Notes: generated by a model not told the origin, from the sequence alone. Counted from the first letter of the stretch, positions 11,141-23,061 are shown. The stretch is DNA of 64,000 nucleotides from Tuctoria greenei (GCA_036927565.1 JAYESD010000001.1:275043560-275107559); one strand, 5' to 3'. Translations and numbers: made by a program.

Positions 11141-12198
11141 TAGTCCGCCACATCAAACTGGCGGCCCTTGCTTATCACCCTCATCAATGTCCGGAGATAA
11201 CCCTGCACACTCCCGGCATCTCCATCCTTGGGAGCGATGGTCTTCCTCAAGACTCTGTTGAGCACCACAAAGAACGGCTTCATGTTCTTTGTGGATGGGG
11301 GGTTGAACTTGGAGTTTGTCTCATATAAGAACTTCATCTTATCCTTCTCAATGACACCTATGTTGTGTATGATCAAGCAGGCAGATCTTGAGGTGTCAAG
11401 GTGAAGCAGGCTTGCAAAGTCTTCTTGAGTGATACTATACTTGGATCCATGAGTCATACAAGTAACACTTTCCTCATCTTCACTTGAGAAGTGGCATGTC
11501 GCAAAGAATTGCGCAATGACCTCATCATTCCAGTTGTTCCTGAAGGCAAAGATATCCTTCAGGCCATGCCTCTCAATGGCTTCCACCACTTCAGTGAACG
11601 GGGAGCATCCCTTCTTCTCAAAATGTGCCCAATCAATCCATTGACTACGCACAACTGGTGTCTTCATTGGGAGATACACAGATCTGTAGAAATCTGCATG
11701 GAAGTTGCACCAAAATCTTCCGTCGACAGCTTGCTTCGGTCGGCCATACCAATCAATGCTTCTGAACTTTGCCGCCGAGTCATTGCCCTTCCCATTGAAT
11801 TTCTCTTCAGTGGGGTCCCGGACCCCTTCCCTCGAAGCATGGACCTTCAACGGACCAACAGGACCCGTTGCTATCCCTTTGCCCTTGCCCTTGGCTAGGC
11901 AGGCACCTGCCGAGCTAGGGCCACCACCGGTGGTAGCCCTAGAAGCTGGCACCTTGGAGGCCGGCTTATTCGCTAGAACATTTCTCCGAGCCTGTGGAGG
12001 AGACGGAGCTGGCTCGGAAGGTCTCTCTTGGTGCTTCTTACCAAGACCTGTCGAGGTCCGAGGTGCCACCTCGTGGTCCATCTCGAACTCAAAATCGGAG
12101 ACTTCATTGTCCAAGCTCAACATGTCCTGAGAATGAGTGGCATGAATGAGAATGAATGGTACAAGGCATAGGTGTGAAAGGATAGCAAGGAATTGCAT
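10553..12198 (-). pseudogene. SIRE-B third ORF, plant-transposon (Transposase_32-like) domain protein
   Basis: The open part runs from 12198 to a TAG at 11011; the likelier start is the Met at about 12122 (MLSLDNEV), since the preceding residues look like read-through of leader. After a low-complexity basic/Ala-Pro linker comes a domain of about 240 residues with RSIDWYGRP, WCNFHADFYRS, WNDEVIAQFFAT and YAPYMMFVIEKVTG. I recognise this as the 'putative plant transposon protein' family that occurs as an extra ORF in SIRE-type elements. Beyond the TAG a frameshifted tail continues to a TGA near 10553. It occupies the env-like position after pol, but I see no convincing membrane segment. Its function is unknown. 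Confidence 0.75.
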
Positions 12199-13122
12199 TG
12201 AGGAATTGAGAAGTTAGATTTTGAGTTTAGAAAAATCGGACTTGTCCGGTGTACAGGCACGGACTAGTCCAGAGGACCGGACCTGTTCGTGCATGGACCG
12301 ACTAGTCCGGTGTTCATCCTCAAAAACCTAAGAGACTAGACAAAAGTTGATTCCTAATGCACAACAAGCGTAGCATAAACGTAATACATCAAGAAGGCAT
12401 GTATATAGTGAAATAAGCTAGGCTATTTGATCAACAATGAAGAAATTTTGGATTTCTAGGGTTTGAGTGAAAATTACTGAAGAAATTGATTGGAACTTGG
12501 AGATGAGGGTGTTGAAGGCCGGACTTGTCCGAGAACTTCAATCCCGATGTGATGACGATCAAATTCCACCCAAACTTGCGAAGTTCCGATGGAGAAATCA
12601 AGGAATCGCCTTGGGAGCTCGAGTGGAAGAGAGAGAACGCGAGAGGCAAGAGTGAGGATGAAGGGATTAGGGTTTTGGCAGAAGCTAGGGTTAAGGACAC
12701 GAAAAATCGGACAAGTCCATAGATGACAGGACTAGTCCGAACTTTTCCAGAGGACTATATTGGACTAGTTCGTGGTCTATCGGACTAGTCCGGCCTAACC
12801 GACACTCTGCAGACTAGTCTGCGTGGGCGGACTAGTCCGAGAACCACGGACTAGTCCGGGTAACCACGGACTAGTCCGTGGTCACCAGGCAAGAATTTCT
12901 TAGTCCATTCATATATATTTGAAGGTACATATTTAGAAAATAGGGTGGCAAATCAAATCAAATAATCTTGATGAATATGATCAGTAAGCATACAGCAATC
13001 AAGCAATGATCATAATTCACCAAGATCTAATAATTAACATAGTTTTCAGAAGAAAATTGATAGAGATGATTTTCACAATCCAATCAACATATTTTGAAGA
13101 ATTCATACATGTATGCAACATT
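12199..13122. other. SIRE-B spacer between pol and third ORF
   Basis: Non-coding. It holds two groups of palindromes: 12237-12310 (three to four, partly decayed) and 12708-12890 (about eight, including CCGGGTAACCACGGACTAGT near 12855). A short minus-strand frame at 12431-12700 is not conserved with SIRE-A. The right end (12900-13122) resembles SIRE-A 300-518. No TATA box is evident here, unlike SIRE-A. Confidence 0.6.
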
Positions 13123-13282
13123 TCAAGCCACACTCCGAGCATCAAGGATATTTAGTTCATTTCGAAGTTCGCAAAAGCGTTTTTCATCAAGTGGCTTGGT
13201 GAAAATGGCCAATTGCTTTTGGGTGTTGACATGGGAAATGGCTATATCTCCTTTCATGGAATGATCTCTCAAAAAGTGATGT

Positions 13283-13383
<101 letters not shown>

Positions 13384-15533
13384 AGTTATAGAGTGCTCAA
13401 TTGGGTTGTGGGCAATTTTGATGGCACTCTCATTGTCATAAAGGAGTGGAATACGATTCATATTGTAACCGTAATCCCTTAGAGTTTGTCGCATCCAAAG
13501 GAGTTGTGCACAATAACTTCCAGCTTCAACATACTCCGCTTTGGCTGTGGATAAGGAAATGGAATTTTGTTTCTTGGAGGACCAAGAAACTAAAGATCTC
13601 CCTAGGAATTGGCATGTACCAGAGGTGCTTTTTCTATCTACTTTGCATCCGACATAATCTGCATCGAAGTAACCAATGAGATTGAATTTGAACCTTTTGG
13701 GTACCAAAGACCAAGGTTGGGTGTATGAACTAAATATCTCAAGATCCTTTTTACGACTGTTAAGTGACACTCCTTAGGATTGGCTTGAAATCTTGCACAC
13801 AAACATACACTCAACATAATGTCTGGCCTAGATGCACATAAATAGAGTAGAGATCCAATCAAGGAGCGATATACCTTTTGGTCGACGCTAGGTCCATCTT
13901 CATTGAGATCCAAGTGGCCATTTGTTTCCATGGGAGTCTTTATAGGCTTCACCTTGTCCATACCAAACTTCTTGAGTATGTCTTGCGTGTACTTGGTTTG
14001 GCTTATGAACGTCCCTTCCTTTTGTTGCCGCACTTGGAATCCCAAGAAGTACTTTAGTTCTCCCATCATTGACATTTCAAACCTATATGTCATGATTTTA
14101 CCAAATTCCTCACAAAAAGATTGATTAGTTGACCCAAAGATTATATCATCAACATAAATTTGACAAATAAAAAGATCATTGTCAAAATTCTTTGTAAATA
14201 GTGTATAATCTACTTTGCCAATCTTAAAGCCATTTTCAATTAAGAAATCTCTAAGACACTCATACCAAGCTCTCGGAGCTTGTTTGAGGCCGTAGAGAGC
14301 CTTACGAAATTTGAATACGTGGTCGGGAAACTCTTCGTCTTCAAACCCGGGGGGGTTGCTCCACATACACCTCCTCCTTGATTGGCCCGTTGAGGAAGGC
14401 GCTTTTCACATCTATTTGATACATCTTGAAATCATGGTGAGTAACATATGCAAGTAATATTCTAATAGATTCAAGTCTAGCTACTGGAGCAAAGGTCTCA
14501 TCGAAATCCAAACCTTCGACTTGTGAATACCCTTTGGCCACAAGTCGTGCCTTGTTCCTTGTCACCACCCCATGTTCGTCTTGTTTATTGCGGAAGACCC
14601 ACTTGGTTCTGACAATGTTCGCATTGGGCCTTGCCACGAGTTGCCACACCTCGTTCCGCTTGAAGTTGTTCAATTCTTCTTGCATTGCCACCACCCAGTC
14701 TGGATCTTTCAATGCATCCTCAACCCTGCGCGGTTCCAAAAAGGATACAAACGAATAGTGCTCACAAAAGTTAGCTATACGAGATCTAGTGGTTACTCCC
14801 TTTTGGATGTCACCAATGATATTGTTGATTGGGTGATCCCTTTGGACGCATTGGTGTACTCTTGGGTGTGGCACTTGAGGCGTTGTATCTTCATGATCAT
14901 CTTCTTCTCCCCCTAAATGGTTGCCTTTGTAGACTTGTTGATTATCTTCGTATTCTTGTGGTTGATCTTGTGTGGGAGCTCCCCCTTGATCGTTGACCTC
15001 ATCTTGTGGCTCATCTTCCTCATACACGTGCAGAGGTGACTCTTGTGGTCGAACTTCACCTAAGGCCATTCTTTTCAATGCTTGATAGGGAGCTTCTTCT
15101 TTACCTAGTACACATGGATCAACTTGCTCCTTTTGGGAGCCGTTAGTCTCATCGAATACTACGTCACGTGCTACTTCAACAAGTCCGGAGGTCTTGTTGA
15201 AAACACGATAGGCGTAAGTGTTCGAATCATAACCAAGCAAGAAACCTTCACCGGACTTCGAAGCGAACTTTGAAGTCTTGGGCTTCTTGTTTAAAATATA
15301 ACATGGAGAACCGAAAACTCAAAAATATGAAATATTGAGTTTGTTACCGCTGAGTAGCTCATAGGATATCTTCTTGAGTAGTCGATGAAGATAAAGTCGA
15401 TTTATGGCATGGCAAGCGGTGTTAATCGCTTCTGCCCAAAATCGATTTGAGGTCTTGTACTCATCGAGCATTGTTCTTGCCATCTCTATGAGAGTTCGGT
15501 TCTTTCTTTTGGCAACTCCGTTTGGTTGTGGGG

Positions 15534-15538
15534 AGTAT
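15534..15538. repeat. target site duplication of Tekay-1, left
   Basis: The bases agtat lie directly left of the LTR. The right copy at 25886-25890 is agtac, one base different. Confidence 0.8.
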
Positions 15539-17732
15539 TGTGACGCCCGGTTCCAAAAACTGAACCAAGCTAACGCATATGTGTGCCCAGGATGTTCAAC
15601 ACACATACACGAGTGAAATCACAAAAGAGTATACAGAAATTTACCACAGAACAAGATTAATTACCAAATTTATTACACAAACCATATTATCCTCGAATAC
15701 AAGCTCTAATAAATATTAATGACAAGTTCAACTAATGCAGCGGAAATAAACTAATTAAACAACTAAGCAACTAAGCAAAAGGGATAGCACGGCTCCAATA
15801 ACACCACAGGCAAAGCTGACGGTAGACACGGCCTAGATCTCCACATTATCGCCATTAAACTCCCAATCCTGACCTGCAGCTGTGGGGGGGGGATTGCAAG
15901 AGTGAGTACATGTCGTACTCAGCAAGTGTGGAAAGTATGACATGTGGCTGATTCAAATGACGACAATAATAATGGCAAAATGCTGAAAAGTACGATAAAA
16001 CATTTGAAAAGCAATATATTACATGTATGTGAAATAAACCCATCATAATCATAAGTATTACCATAATACCAAACTGAATTCATTACCATCATCAATAATT
16101 CCAGATTTCACCATCGTCAATAACCATATTCAATACCAGAAATTAATCCATAACCATCCATAACCATCACCATAACCATTACCATAACCATTACCAATAC
16201 CAAATACCAAATACCCTCTAATCATGTAGGTCATCCAGGCGCTCATAACCGGGAGCACGACTATCATGATAGTTTTAGTTAACTCTGCAGAGTTTGTACC
16301 TCTTTACCCACGTGTTTGTGATTTCATCACCCGTCGGCGACTAAAGAACCTCCCTTATGCCAATTACACTTCCTTTGGTGTACGGCCAAGAGATCACAAA
16401 ATAGCCTTTACAAAGGGATTACTAGCCTATTTAGACCCCACTGAGGTTTCACCGGTGGCGATGCCTCCAACTGAGCACATCTTCAACCAAGGGCCCCCTC
16501 TTGAGCCATTCGGATCCCAGGGTAGTCCCACCAATCCTCAACAAACCCAATCCGACTACCCCTTCCCCGAGCATCCACAATGGTTCAAACAGCACTAGCA
16601 AAGCCCTAATTAATCAGCTACGCCGCACCCATACTTGGCCTTGTGGTGGCACTGTAGTCCTGGCTTATTCTCGCATGAACCGGTCCTTAGATCTAAAGCA
16701 AGCAAACCACCATAACATCCAACCCATCCACATACCAGGCTTGCTTAGATCATCCATTACCATACCATGTTTAACCAGTTCATGTTAACCATAATCTCAT
16801 CCATGCATAATTAAATTGAGTGATATAGTTGTTTCCCATCCCAGTTGATTAAGCGAAGCAAAAAGGTAAAACCCTTCCCGACTCTCTACCATAAATTCCA
16901 GGTGACAAGGGTGGTTTAGCAAATCTAGTAAACTTCCTACCATAGGATTTCCCATCAATTTGACACAAGCATGCAGTTTTGCAAACAAAACATTTATTTT
17001 AAAAACAGGATCAATATGCTTCAAGGACACTTGCCTTGCTCTTGCTGTTGATTAGGGTCAAAGCCTTCAAACTCTTGATGCTTTAGATCCTCTGCGGCAC
17101 TTTCTAGCGCAAATCCGTCTAATCCACACAATAAACATACAAAACCAGAAACACAATCAAAGAGTGCACAAATATTACTCAATATGACATGACATGCATG
17201 ATTGATGCAATGCAAGGTAGAACTTGTTACTAGATTGCTTTTAACGATCACTAACTAGCTCTAATAGATTATAACAAGTTTATACAGGTTTGGGGTCGAT
17301 TAGATCAAATTTTAGAATTAATTCAACACAATTTAACCAGGAAGATCGGACTAGTCCGCTAGGGACCGGACAAGTCCGCACTTGACGAGATTAGCAGATT
17401 AGGGTTTTCTAGATCGACGTGAATTCGGAGATTAGGGGTTGAATGCACGTAAGGAAAAGATAATATAAGGTATACCAGGTGTTTAGAACTCCAATGAACC
17501 AAGAAACTTGGAGGTAACACTTGGATCTTGATGATCTAGGGTTGGTGATGAACTTGGAGATGAATTGGTGGTGAAGGACAAAACTTGGTGGAGATCTTGA
17601 TCCTCCTTCGTTTCCTCCTCTTCTTCTTCTTGTTTGGGATCTTCTCCTCCCTCCTTGATGGTGGCTCCCCATGAACTAGGGTTTGGGTGGGTGGAAAAGT
17701 GGCAAATAGATGTCAACCAAGGGGTGGGGTTG

Positions 17733-17740
17733 TTTATATA
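17733..17740 (-). promoter_or_regulatory. TATA box of Tekay-1 3' LTR
   Basis: The minus strand reads TATATAAA. The same box is at 25257-25264 in the 5' LTR and at 61414-61421 in Tekay-2, so it is conserved across the family. Confidence 0.75.
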
Positions 17741-17910
17741 GAGGTGGTGGCTAGGGTTAGATGGATTTCGAGTTTTGGGATGAGTAGAGGCTGGTTTAGA
17801 GTCCCACATGGGCTCTAAAAGAGTTGGGCACGACATCCCTAGGCCCACTTGACGTGAAACCCAAGAAACAAGTCGTAAAACAAAAGGTCAATCTCGGAGT
17901 CACGAAATAT

Positions 17911-18230
17911 CGGACAAGTCCGGACAGGACCGGACTAGTCCGAAGTCGTCCAGAGAGAAAATCGGACAAGTCTGGCCAAAAATCGGACAAGTTCGATCTT
18001 AGTCAGAAAGGAAAACGGACAAGTCCGCTGGAACACCGGACTAGTCCGGAAAAGTCCAGGGACTTAGCAAATTTTCAAGGATTCATGGAACATCGGACTA
18101 GTCCGCACAAAATCGGACAAGTCCGAAGTTGTCCAGAGGCAAATATCGGACTAATCCGCAGCAAAAACGGACAAGTCCGTTTTTAGATAGAGAGAAATCG
18201 GACTAGTCCTCAGCAAAACCGGACTAGTCC
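17911..18230. repeat. palindrome array in Tekay-1 3' LTR U3
   Basis: About 12 copies of CGGACTAGTCCG or CGGACAAGTCCG, plus two more at 17347 and 17367. This is the same motif as in the SIRE LTRs, although the rest of the LTR is unrelated. The nearest copy is about 170 bp upstream of the TATA box. Confidence 0.92.
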
Positions 18231-18246
18231 GCACTTTCCTACATTT

Positions 18247-21200
18247 TTAAGTGCGGTTTTGTTCCAAATCAATTTTAAGCTTGTTCCTCTTGTTATGGGT
18301 TAATGTTAAACATGTATATGAGTGTATGCAAGGCATGATGCATGAAAATGAGGGTGTTAAAAACCTACCCCCCTTAAAATGAATCCCGCCCTCGAGATTC
18401 GACGCGGAAGAGAAGAGATAGGGAAATTCCTTCTTGAGATCATCTTCTAGCTCCCAAGTTGCTTCTTTTTCGGTATGGTGCTTCCATTGGACTTTACACC
18501 ATCGAATCACCTTGTTCCTTGTGACTCTCTCCTTGGTTTCCAAGATTTTGACCGGTTGCTCGGCGTACGTCAAATCTTCCTCTAGTTCCAATTCTTCCAT
18601 TGGCACTTGATCTTCCGGTACCCTGAGACACTTCTTGAGTTGGGAAACGTGAAACACATCATGTACGTCTGAAAGATGAGCTGGCATCTCCAACTTATAT
18701 GCTACTTCTCCTCTTTTGTCCAAAATCTTGAATGGTCCAATATAACGAGGTGCGAGCTTACCCCTTATGTTAAACCTCTTATGACCTCTCATTGGTGACA
18801 CCTTGAGGTAAACAAAATCTCCTATTTCAAAGGCTAATTTCATTCTCCTATTGTTCGCATAGCCTTTTTGTCTTGATTGGGCAGCCCTCAAGTTTTCACG
18901 AATTATTTGGACTTGCTTTTTGGCTTCTTGCAACACATCCGGACCAAATACTTGAGTTTCCCCTGCTTCATTCCAGAATAAAGGTGTCCTACACTTCCTC
19001 CCATAAAGCGCTTCATATGGTGACATCTTCAAGCTTGCTTGGTAACTATTGTTGTATGAAAATTCCGCGTATGGCAAGCTTTTGTCCCAACCTTTCCCAT
19101 GCTTTAAAGCACAAGCTCTTAACATGTCTTCCAAAATCTGATTGGTCCTCTCGGTTTGTCCATCCGTTTGAGGATGATATGCTGAACTAAAATTCAACCT
19201 CGTTCCCAAAGCTTCATGCAATTTTTGCCAAAATCTGGAGGTAAATTGAGAACCTCTATCCGAGACTATCTTCTTAGGGATCCCATGTCGACACACAATA
19301 TGCTCCATGTATATTTCGGCCAATCGTGCAGCTGTATACTTGGTCTTCACAGGGACAAAATGAGCTGACTTGGTTAAGCGATCTACAATTACCCAAATTG
19401 AGTCATACCCGGACTGAGTACGCGGTAACCCAACTATGAAGTCCATACCAATTTCTTCCCACTTCCATTCCGGAATCTTCAACGGTTGCAATAGTTCGGC
19501 TGGCCTTTGATGTTCCGCCTTGACTCGTTGACACACATCACACAATGCTACATGTTCAGCTATGTCCTTTTTCATGCTATCCCACCAATAGCAAGCCTTC
19601 AAGTCCTTGTACATCTTCGTACATCCGGGGTGAATCGAGTAAGGCGAGTCATGTGCCTCCTTTAATATTGTCTCCCGAATATGCTTTACATTAGGCACAA
19701 TGATTCTCTTTCCAAGCCATAAGGTACCATATTCGTCTTCATCAAATCTGAATTCTCTCCCTTCTTCGGTCCTTTCCTTGATTTCATTGATCTCTTCATC
19801 TGCGGTTTGGGCCTCTCGAATTTCTTGCTCCAAGGTTGGGTTTAACTCCATCATCTCCATCTCATTTACAAACCCGAGGTTCAACCGTTCAAACTCCTTA
19901 CATAACTCGAATGGTAACTCTCGAACCGTGAGTTGATGACTTACTCCCTTTCTACTCAAAGCATCGGCCACTACATTGGCTTTTCCCGGATGATAGTTGA
20001 TCCCCAAATCATAATCTTTGATGAGCTCTAACCATCTTCGTTGCCTCAAGTTCAGATCCGTTTGTGTGAAAATATACTTCAAACTCTTATGATCCGTGTA
20101 AATTTCACACCTATGTCTAAGAATATAGTGTCTCCAAATCTTCAATGCATGTACCACGGCTGCTAGTTCAAGATCATGCGTGGGGTAATTCTGCTCATGT
20201 TTCTTCAATTGTCTTGATGCATAGGCGACCACTTGACCTTCTTGCATCAATACACATCCAAGCCCTTGTCTTGATGCATCACAATAGATGTCGAAACTCT
20301 TGCTTACATCCGGCAATACCAAAACTGGGGTTGTTGTCAACCGCTTCTTCAACTCCTCAAAACTGTTTTGACAAGCTTCAGTCCATTGGAACGCCTTTCC
20401 ATTCATTAGCAACTCCGTCATAGGCTTGGCTATCTTGGAAAAATCTTTAATAAACCGACGGTAATATCCAGCCATCCCAAGAAAACTCCTTATTTCCTTG
20501 ACGTTTTGCGGTGGTTCCCACTTCAACATGTCTCTCACTTTTCCGGGGTCAACTGATACTCCTCCTCCGGAAATAATATGGCCTAAGAAAGAAACTTCCC
20601 GTAACCAGAATTGACATTTACTGAACTTGGCGTACAATTGATGCTCCCTCAATTTCTGCAGCGTAAGCCTCAAGTGTTCCTCATGTTCCTTCTCATCCTT
20701 CGAGTAGATCATAATGTCATCAATAAATACCACAACGAACTTATCTAAGTACTCCATGAAGACCTTATTCATGAGGCACATAAAGTAGGCAGGCGCATTT
20801 GTCAATCCAAAAGACATCACGGTGTACTCATAAGATCCATACCGTGTCCTAAAAGCTGTCTTGGGTATGTCCGATGGTCTAATCTTCATTTGAAAGTATC
20901 CCGACCTCAAGTCAATCTTAGAGAAGACACAAGCACCCTTCATCTGATCAAAAAAGTCTTCTATGCGTGGCAAGGTGTACTTGTTCTTGATTGTTACCTC
21001 GTTGAGAGCTCGGTAATCCACACACATCCTTTGGGATCCATCCTTCTTGTCCACGAATAGAACGGGCGCTCCCCAAGGTGAAGAGCTAGGGCGAATGAAA
21101 CCCTTCTCTAGTTGCTCTTGAATCTGCTTCTTGAGCTCCGCTAATTCCATAGGAGGCATCCTATACGGCCTCTTAGCTATAGGTGAAGTTCCAGGTATTA

Positions 21201-21291
21201 AATCAATAACAAACTCAATGTCTCGATCAGGTGGCATACCTGGCAACTCATCCGGAAACACATCCAAAAATTCACCGTCTTTGTGGCACAC
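18247..21291 (-). CDS. Tekay-1 pol: RT, RNase H, integrase, chromodomain
   Basis: An open frame of 1014 residues. RT has PYRMPPMELAELKKQ (about 42-57), the KIDLRSGY block (about 123) and catalytic FIDD in VVFIDDIMIYS (about 189). RNase H starts at DIYCDASRQGLG (about 335). The integrase has an HHCC finger (HPGCTKMYKDL to CDVCQRVK), and its catalytic residues lie in MDFIVGLP, SDRGSQF and DGQTERTN. A GPF module (IGPFKILDKRGEVAYKL) and a chromodomain-like end (WCKVQWKHHTEKEATWE) follow. The frame runs through the polypurine tract and 115 bases into the 3' LTR because the usual early stop is missing. The apparent start is a GTG just after a TGA and is probably not a real start. Confidence 0.93.
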   Translation of the reverse strand: MCHKDGEFLDVFPDELPGMPPDRDIEFVIDLIPGTSPIAKRPYRMPPMELAELKKQIQEQLEKGFIRPSSSPWGAPVLFVDKKDGSQRMCVDYRALNEVTIKNKYTLPRIEDFFDQMKGACVFSKIDLRSGYFQMKIRPSDIPKTAFRTRYGSYEYTVMSFGLTNAPAYFMCLMNKVFMEYLDKFVVVFIDDIMIYSKDEKEHEEHLRLTLQKLREHQLYAKFSKCQFWLREVSFLGHIISGGGVSVDPGKVRDMLKWEPPQNVKEIRSFLGMAGYYRRFIKDFSKIAKPMTELLMNGKAFQWTEACQNSFEELKKRLTTTPVLVLPDVSKSFDIYCDASRQGLGCVLMQEGQVVAYASRQLKKHEQNYPTHDLELAAVVHALKIWRHYILRHRCEIYTDHKSLKYIFTQTDLNLRQRRWLELIKDYDLGINYHPGKANVVADALSRKGVSHQLTVRELPFELCKEFERLNLGFVNEMEMMELNPTLEQEIREAQTADEEINEIKERTEEGREFRFDEDEYGTLWLGKRIIVPNVKHIRETILKEAHDSPYSIHPGCTKMYKDLKACYWWDSMKKDIAEHVALCDVCQRVKAEHQRPAELLQPLKIPEWKWEEIGMDFIVGLPRTQSGYDSIWVIVDRLTKSAHFVPVKTKYTAARLAEIYMEHIVCRHGIPKKIVSDRGSQFTSRFWQKLHEALGTRLNFSSAYHPQTDGQTERTNQILEDMLRACALKHGKGWDKSLPYAEFSYNNSYQASLKMSPYEALYGRKCRTPLFWNEAGETQVFGPDVLQEAKKQVQIIRENLRAAQSRQKGYANNRRMKLAFEIGDFVYLKVSPMRGHKRFNIRGKLAPRYIGPFKILDKRGEVAYKLEMPAHLSDVHDVFHVSQLKKCLRVPEDQVPMEELELEEDLTYAEQPVKILETKERVTRNKVIRWCKVQWKHHTEKEATWELEDDLKKEFPYLFSSASNLEGGIHFKGGRFLTPSFSCIMPCIHSYTCLTLTHNKRNKLKIDLEQNRT
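18362..18377 (-). other. polypurine tract of Tekay-1
   Basis: The minus strand reads AAGGGGGGTAGG immediately before the 3' LTR. It also codes for the last pol residues (GGRF). Confidence 0.85.
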
Positions 21292-22805
21292 TCAATAACT
21301 CCATTGTGCTTCCTCAACCAATCCATACCAAGTATAATATCCAACCCTTGAGAATCTAAAACAATGAGGTTGGCGGAGAAGTCTACCCCCCTTATTCTAA
21401 GGCTTATTTTTGGACATACTATATTTGTCCTCATCTCTCCTCCAGGAGACTTAACCAATAGAGTAAACTTCATATGAGAGATAGGCAAACTATACTTGGC
21501 AACATACTTTGATGCAATGAATGAATGCGATGCTCCGGAATCAAATAACATAGTCGTGGGGTTGGAGTTGGCGAGAAACATACCAATGACCACATCATCC
21601 GCTTGTTGAGCATCCTCCGTAGAGACATGGTTCACGTTGCCACGAGAAAAATTTTGCTGTCCACGGCTTCCTTGTGGCTGTCCTCCATTAGGTCTTGGGT
21701 TTTGCCTCGATGCATTGCTTCCTTGACCAAGGCCCGCCTTAGGACATTGATATGCAAAGTGTCCAGCTTCTCCACAAGTATAGCACTTCTTAACTCCACC
21801 AGAATTATTGGGATGAGCTTGGTTTTGAACATTTGCAGCAGGAAAATTAGCACGAGGCTCATAAGGCATCGGAGGCCTAGGTGCTTGCATGACAGGGCGC
21901 TGCTGCACAAACTGAGTTGGGCGCGGTGCATAACCAGGGCGCTGAGCAGGAATAGAGGAGCTGCAATGTGGCGCATTGGGCGACGCAAAGCGAGGGCGCA
22001 CATTACTTCCTTGTTGTTGTCCTTGATATGGCGCCTTCCTCTTGATTTCTTGCTCCATCTCACGGATCTTGTTCTCAACCACAATTGCTTTGTCCACAAG
22101 CTTCTGGAAATTGACATAATCACAATTGAGCAATTGTACTTGGATCGTATTGTTCAATCCCCTCATGAACAAGTATTGCTTCCGGCTGTCCCGGCTAACA
22201 TCCTCAGGCGCATATCTTGAGAGTTGAGTGAACTTATTGAGATATTCACTCACGCTTGATTTTCCTTGTCTCAGGTTCTCAAATTCTTGCCTCTTCAAGA
22301 TCATAACACCTTCCGGCACATAATGAGAACGGAAACTCTCCTTGAATTCCGCCCAGGTAATTCTCTCTTGGTTCTCATGAGCATTGCAATAAGCATCCCA
22401 CCAATCTGCAGCTGCTCCAACTAGTTGATGAGAAGCAAATAGCACCTTCTCCCGATCACTGCATTGGACAATGGCTAGCTTCTTCTCCACGGACTTGAGC
22501 CAATCATCCGCATCCATAGGGTCTGCGGCTTGAGCAAAGGTTGGCGGCCTAGTCCTCATAAACTCTCCCAATCGGTTATGAGGAGGTGGGGGTGGTGGTG
22601 GAGGCATTTGGGGCTGATTGTTGATATTGCCAGCCTGCAGCTGTCCCATAGTCTGTATCATGGTCTGCATGAGCTGGTTTTGCATGGCCAATAGCTGCTC
22701 GATGTTGATAGCTCCCTGAGTAGATACTTGCCCATTGTTGTTCTGAGGCACTCCATTGTTCTCCTCTTCATCATTGCCATCCCTCTGGTTGCGAGTCCTC
22801 ACCAT
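21198..22805 (-). CDS. Tekay-1 gag and aspartic protease
   Basis: 535 residues from an ATG (MVRTRNQRDG) about 255 bp after the primer binding site. A Gln-rich/Pro-rich N-terminus is followed by the Retrotrans_gag domain (about residues 90-200, with DADDWLKSVEKKL and LRQGKSSVSEYLNKF), a zinc knuckle CYTCGEAGHFAYQCP (about 340-355) and the protease site LFDSGASHSFI (about 418-428), then IILGMDWLRKHNGVIEC. The last 27 or so residues are a frameshifted reading of pol sequence. The 94-nt overlap with pol reflects a deletion junction rather than an ordinary frameshift site, because the usual stretch between protease and RT is absent. Confidence 0.93.
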   Translation of the reverse strand: MVRTRNQRDGNDEEENNGVPQNNNGQVSTQGAINIEQLLAMQNQLMQTMIQTMGQLQAGNINNQPQMPPPPPPPPHNRLGEFMRTRPPTFAQAADPMDADDWLKSVEKKLAIVQCSDREKVLFASHQLVGAAADWWDAYCNAHENQERITWAEFKESFRSHYVPEGVMILKRQEFENLRQGKSSVSEYLNKFTQLSRYAPEDVSRDSRKQYLFMRGLNNTIQVQLLNCDYVNFQKLVDKAIVVENKIREMEQEIKRKAPYQGQQQGSNVRPRFASPNAPHCSSSIPAQRPGYAPRPTQFVQQRPVMQAPRPPMPYEPRANFPAANVQNQAHPNNSGGVKKCYTCGEAGHFAYQCPKAGLGQGSNASRQNPRPNGGQPQGSRGQQNFSRGNVNHVSTEDAQQADDVVIGMFLANSNPTTMLFDSGASHSFIASKYVAKYSLPISHMKFTLLVKSPGGEMRTNIVCPKISLRIRGVDFSANLIVLDSQGLDIILGMDWLRKHNGVIECATKTVNFWMCFRMSCQVCHLIETLSLLLI

Positions 22806-23061
22806 CTGAAGAAAAGCAGTAGGTAAGAATTAGAAAACGCCCCAACTATATGCATCAAGGGATATGAAACTAAACAACTAGCTACACTAGCCTAGGTGGA
22901 CATGGCAATGCTAAAGCATCCCAAAATCCTCTATTAAGCACACAAGCAACCAATATATATAGCAAGCAGCACTCCAAGCAAAGACACATCGATTCCTGAG
23001 TGCTCCTATGTGTCCTAAAGTGTCCATTCTATCTAGGTTGCGTCCTACGGTCAACCTATGG
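22806..23061. other. Tekay-1 leader between primer binding site and gag
   Basis: A 5' untranslated leader of about 255 bp (minus strand). It shows nothing beyond a few short out-of-frame ATGs. Confidence 0.6.

Larger units (their letters stand above)
15539..18361 (-). repeat. 3' LTR of Tekay-1 (2823 bp)
   Basis: Plus strand: begins TGTGACGCCCGG and ends GGGTGTTAAA, where the 5' LTR has GGGTGTTACA. The TATA box is at 17733-17740 and the palindrome array at 17911-18230, upstream on the minus strand. Around 16140-16210 there is a (CCATAACCATTA) simple-repeat stretch, one unit or so longer than in the 5' LTR. Confidence 0.95.

Noticed and set aside
12131..12198. Signal peptide at the start of the SIRE-B third ORF
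   Set aside because: The hydrophobic stretch precedes a better internal Met and a clearly soluble, low-complexity region; it looks like read-through of leader sequence, so an envelope-like role is not supported.
21198..21291. Programmed frameshift overlap between Tekay-1 gag-protease and pol
   Set aside because: The overlap coincides with loss of the usual protease-RT linker and I see no slippery site; a deletion junction explains it better.
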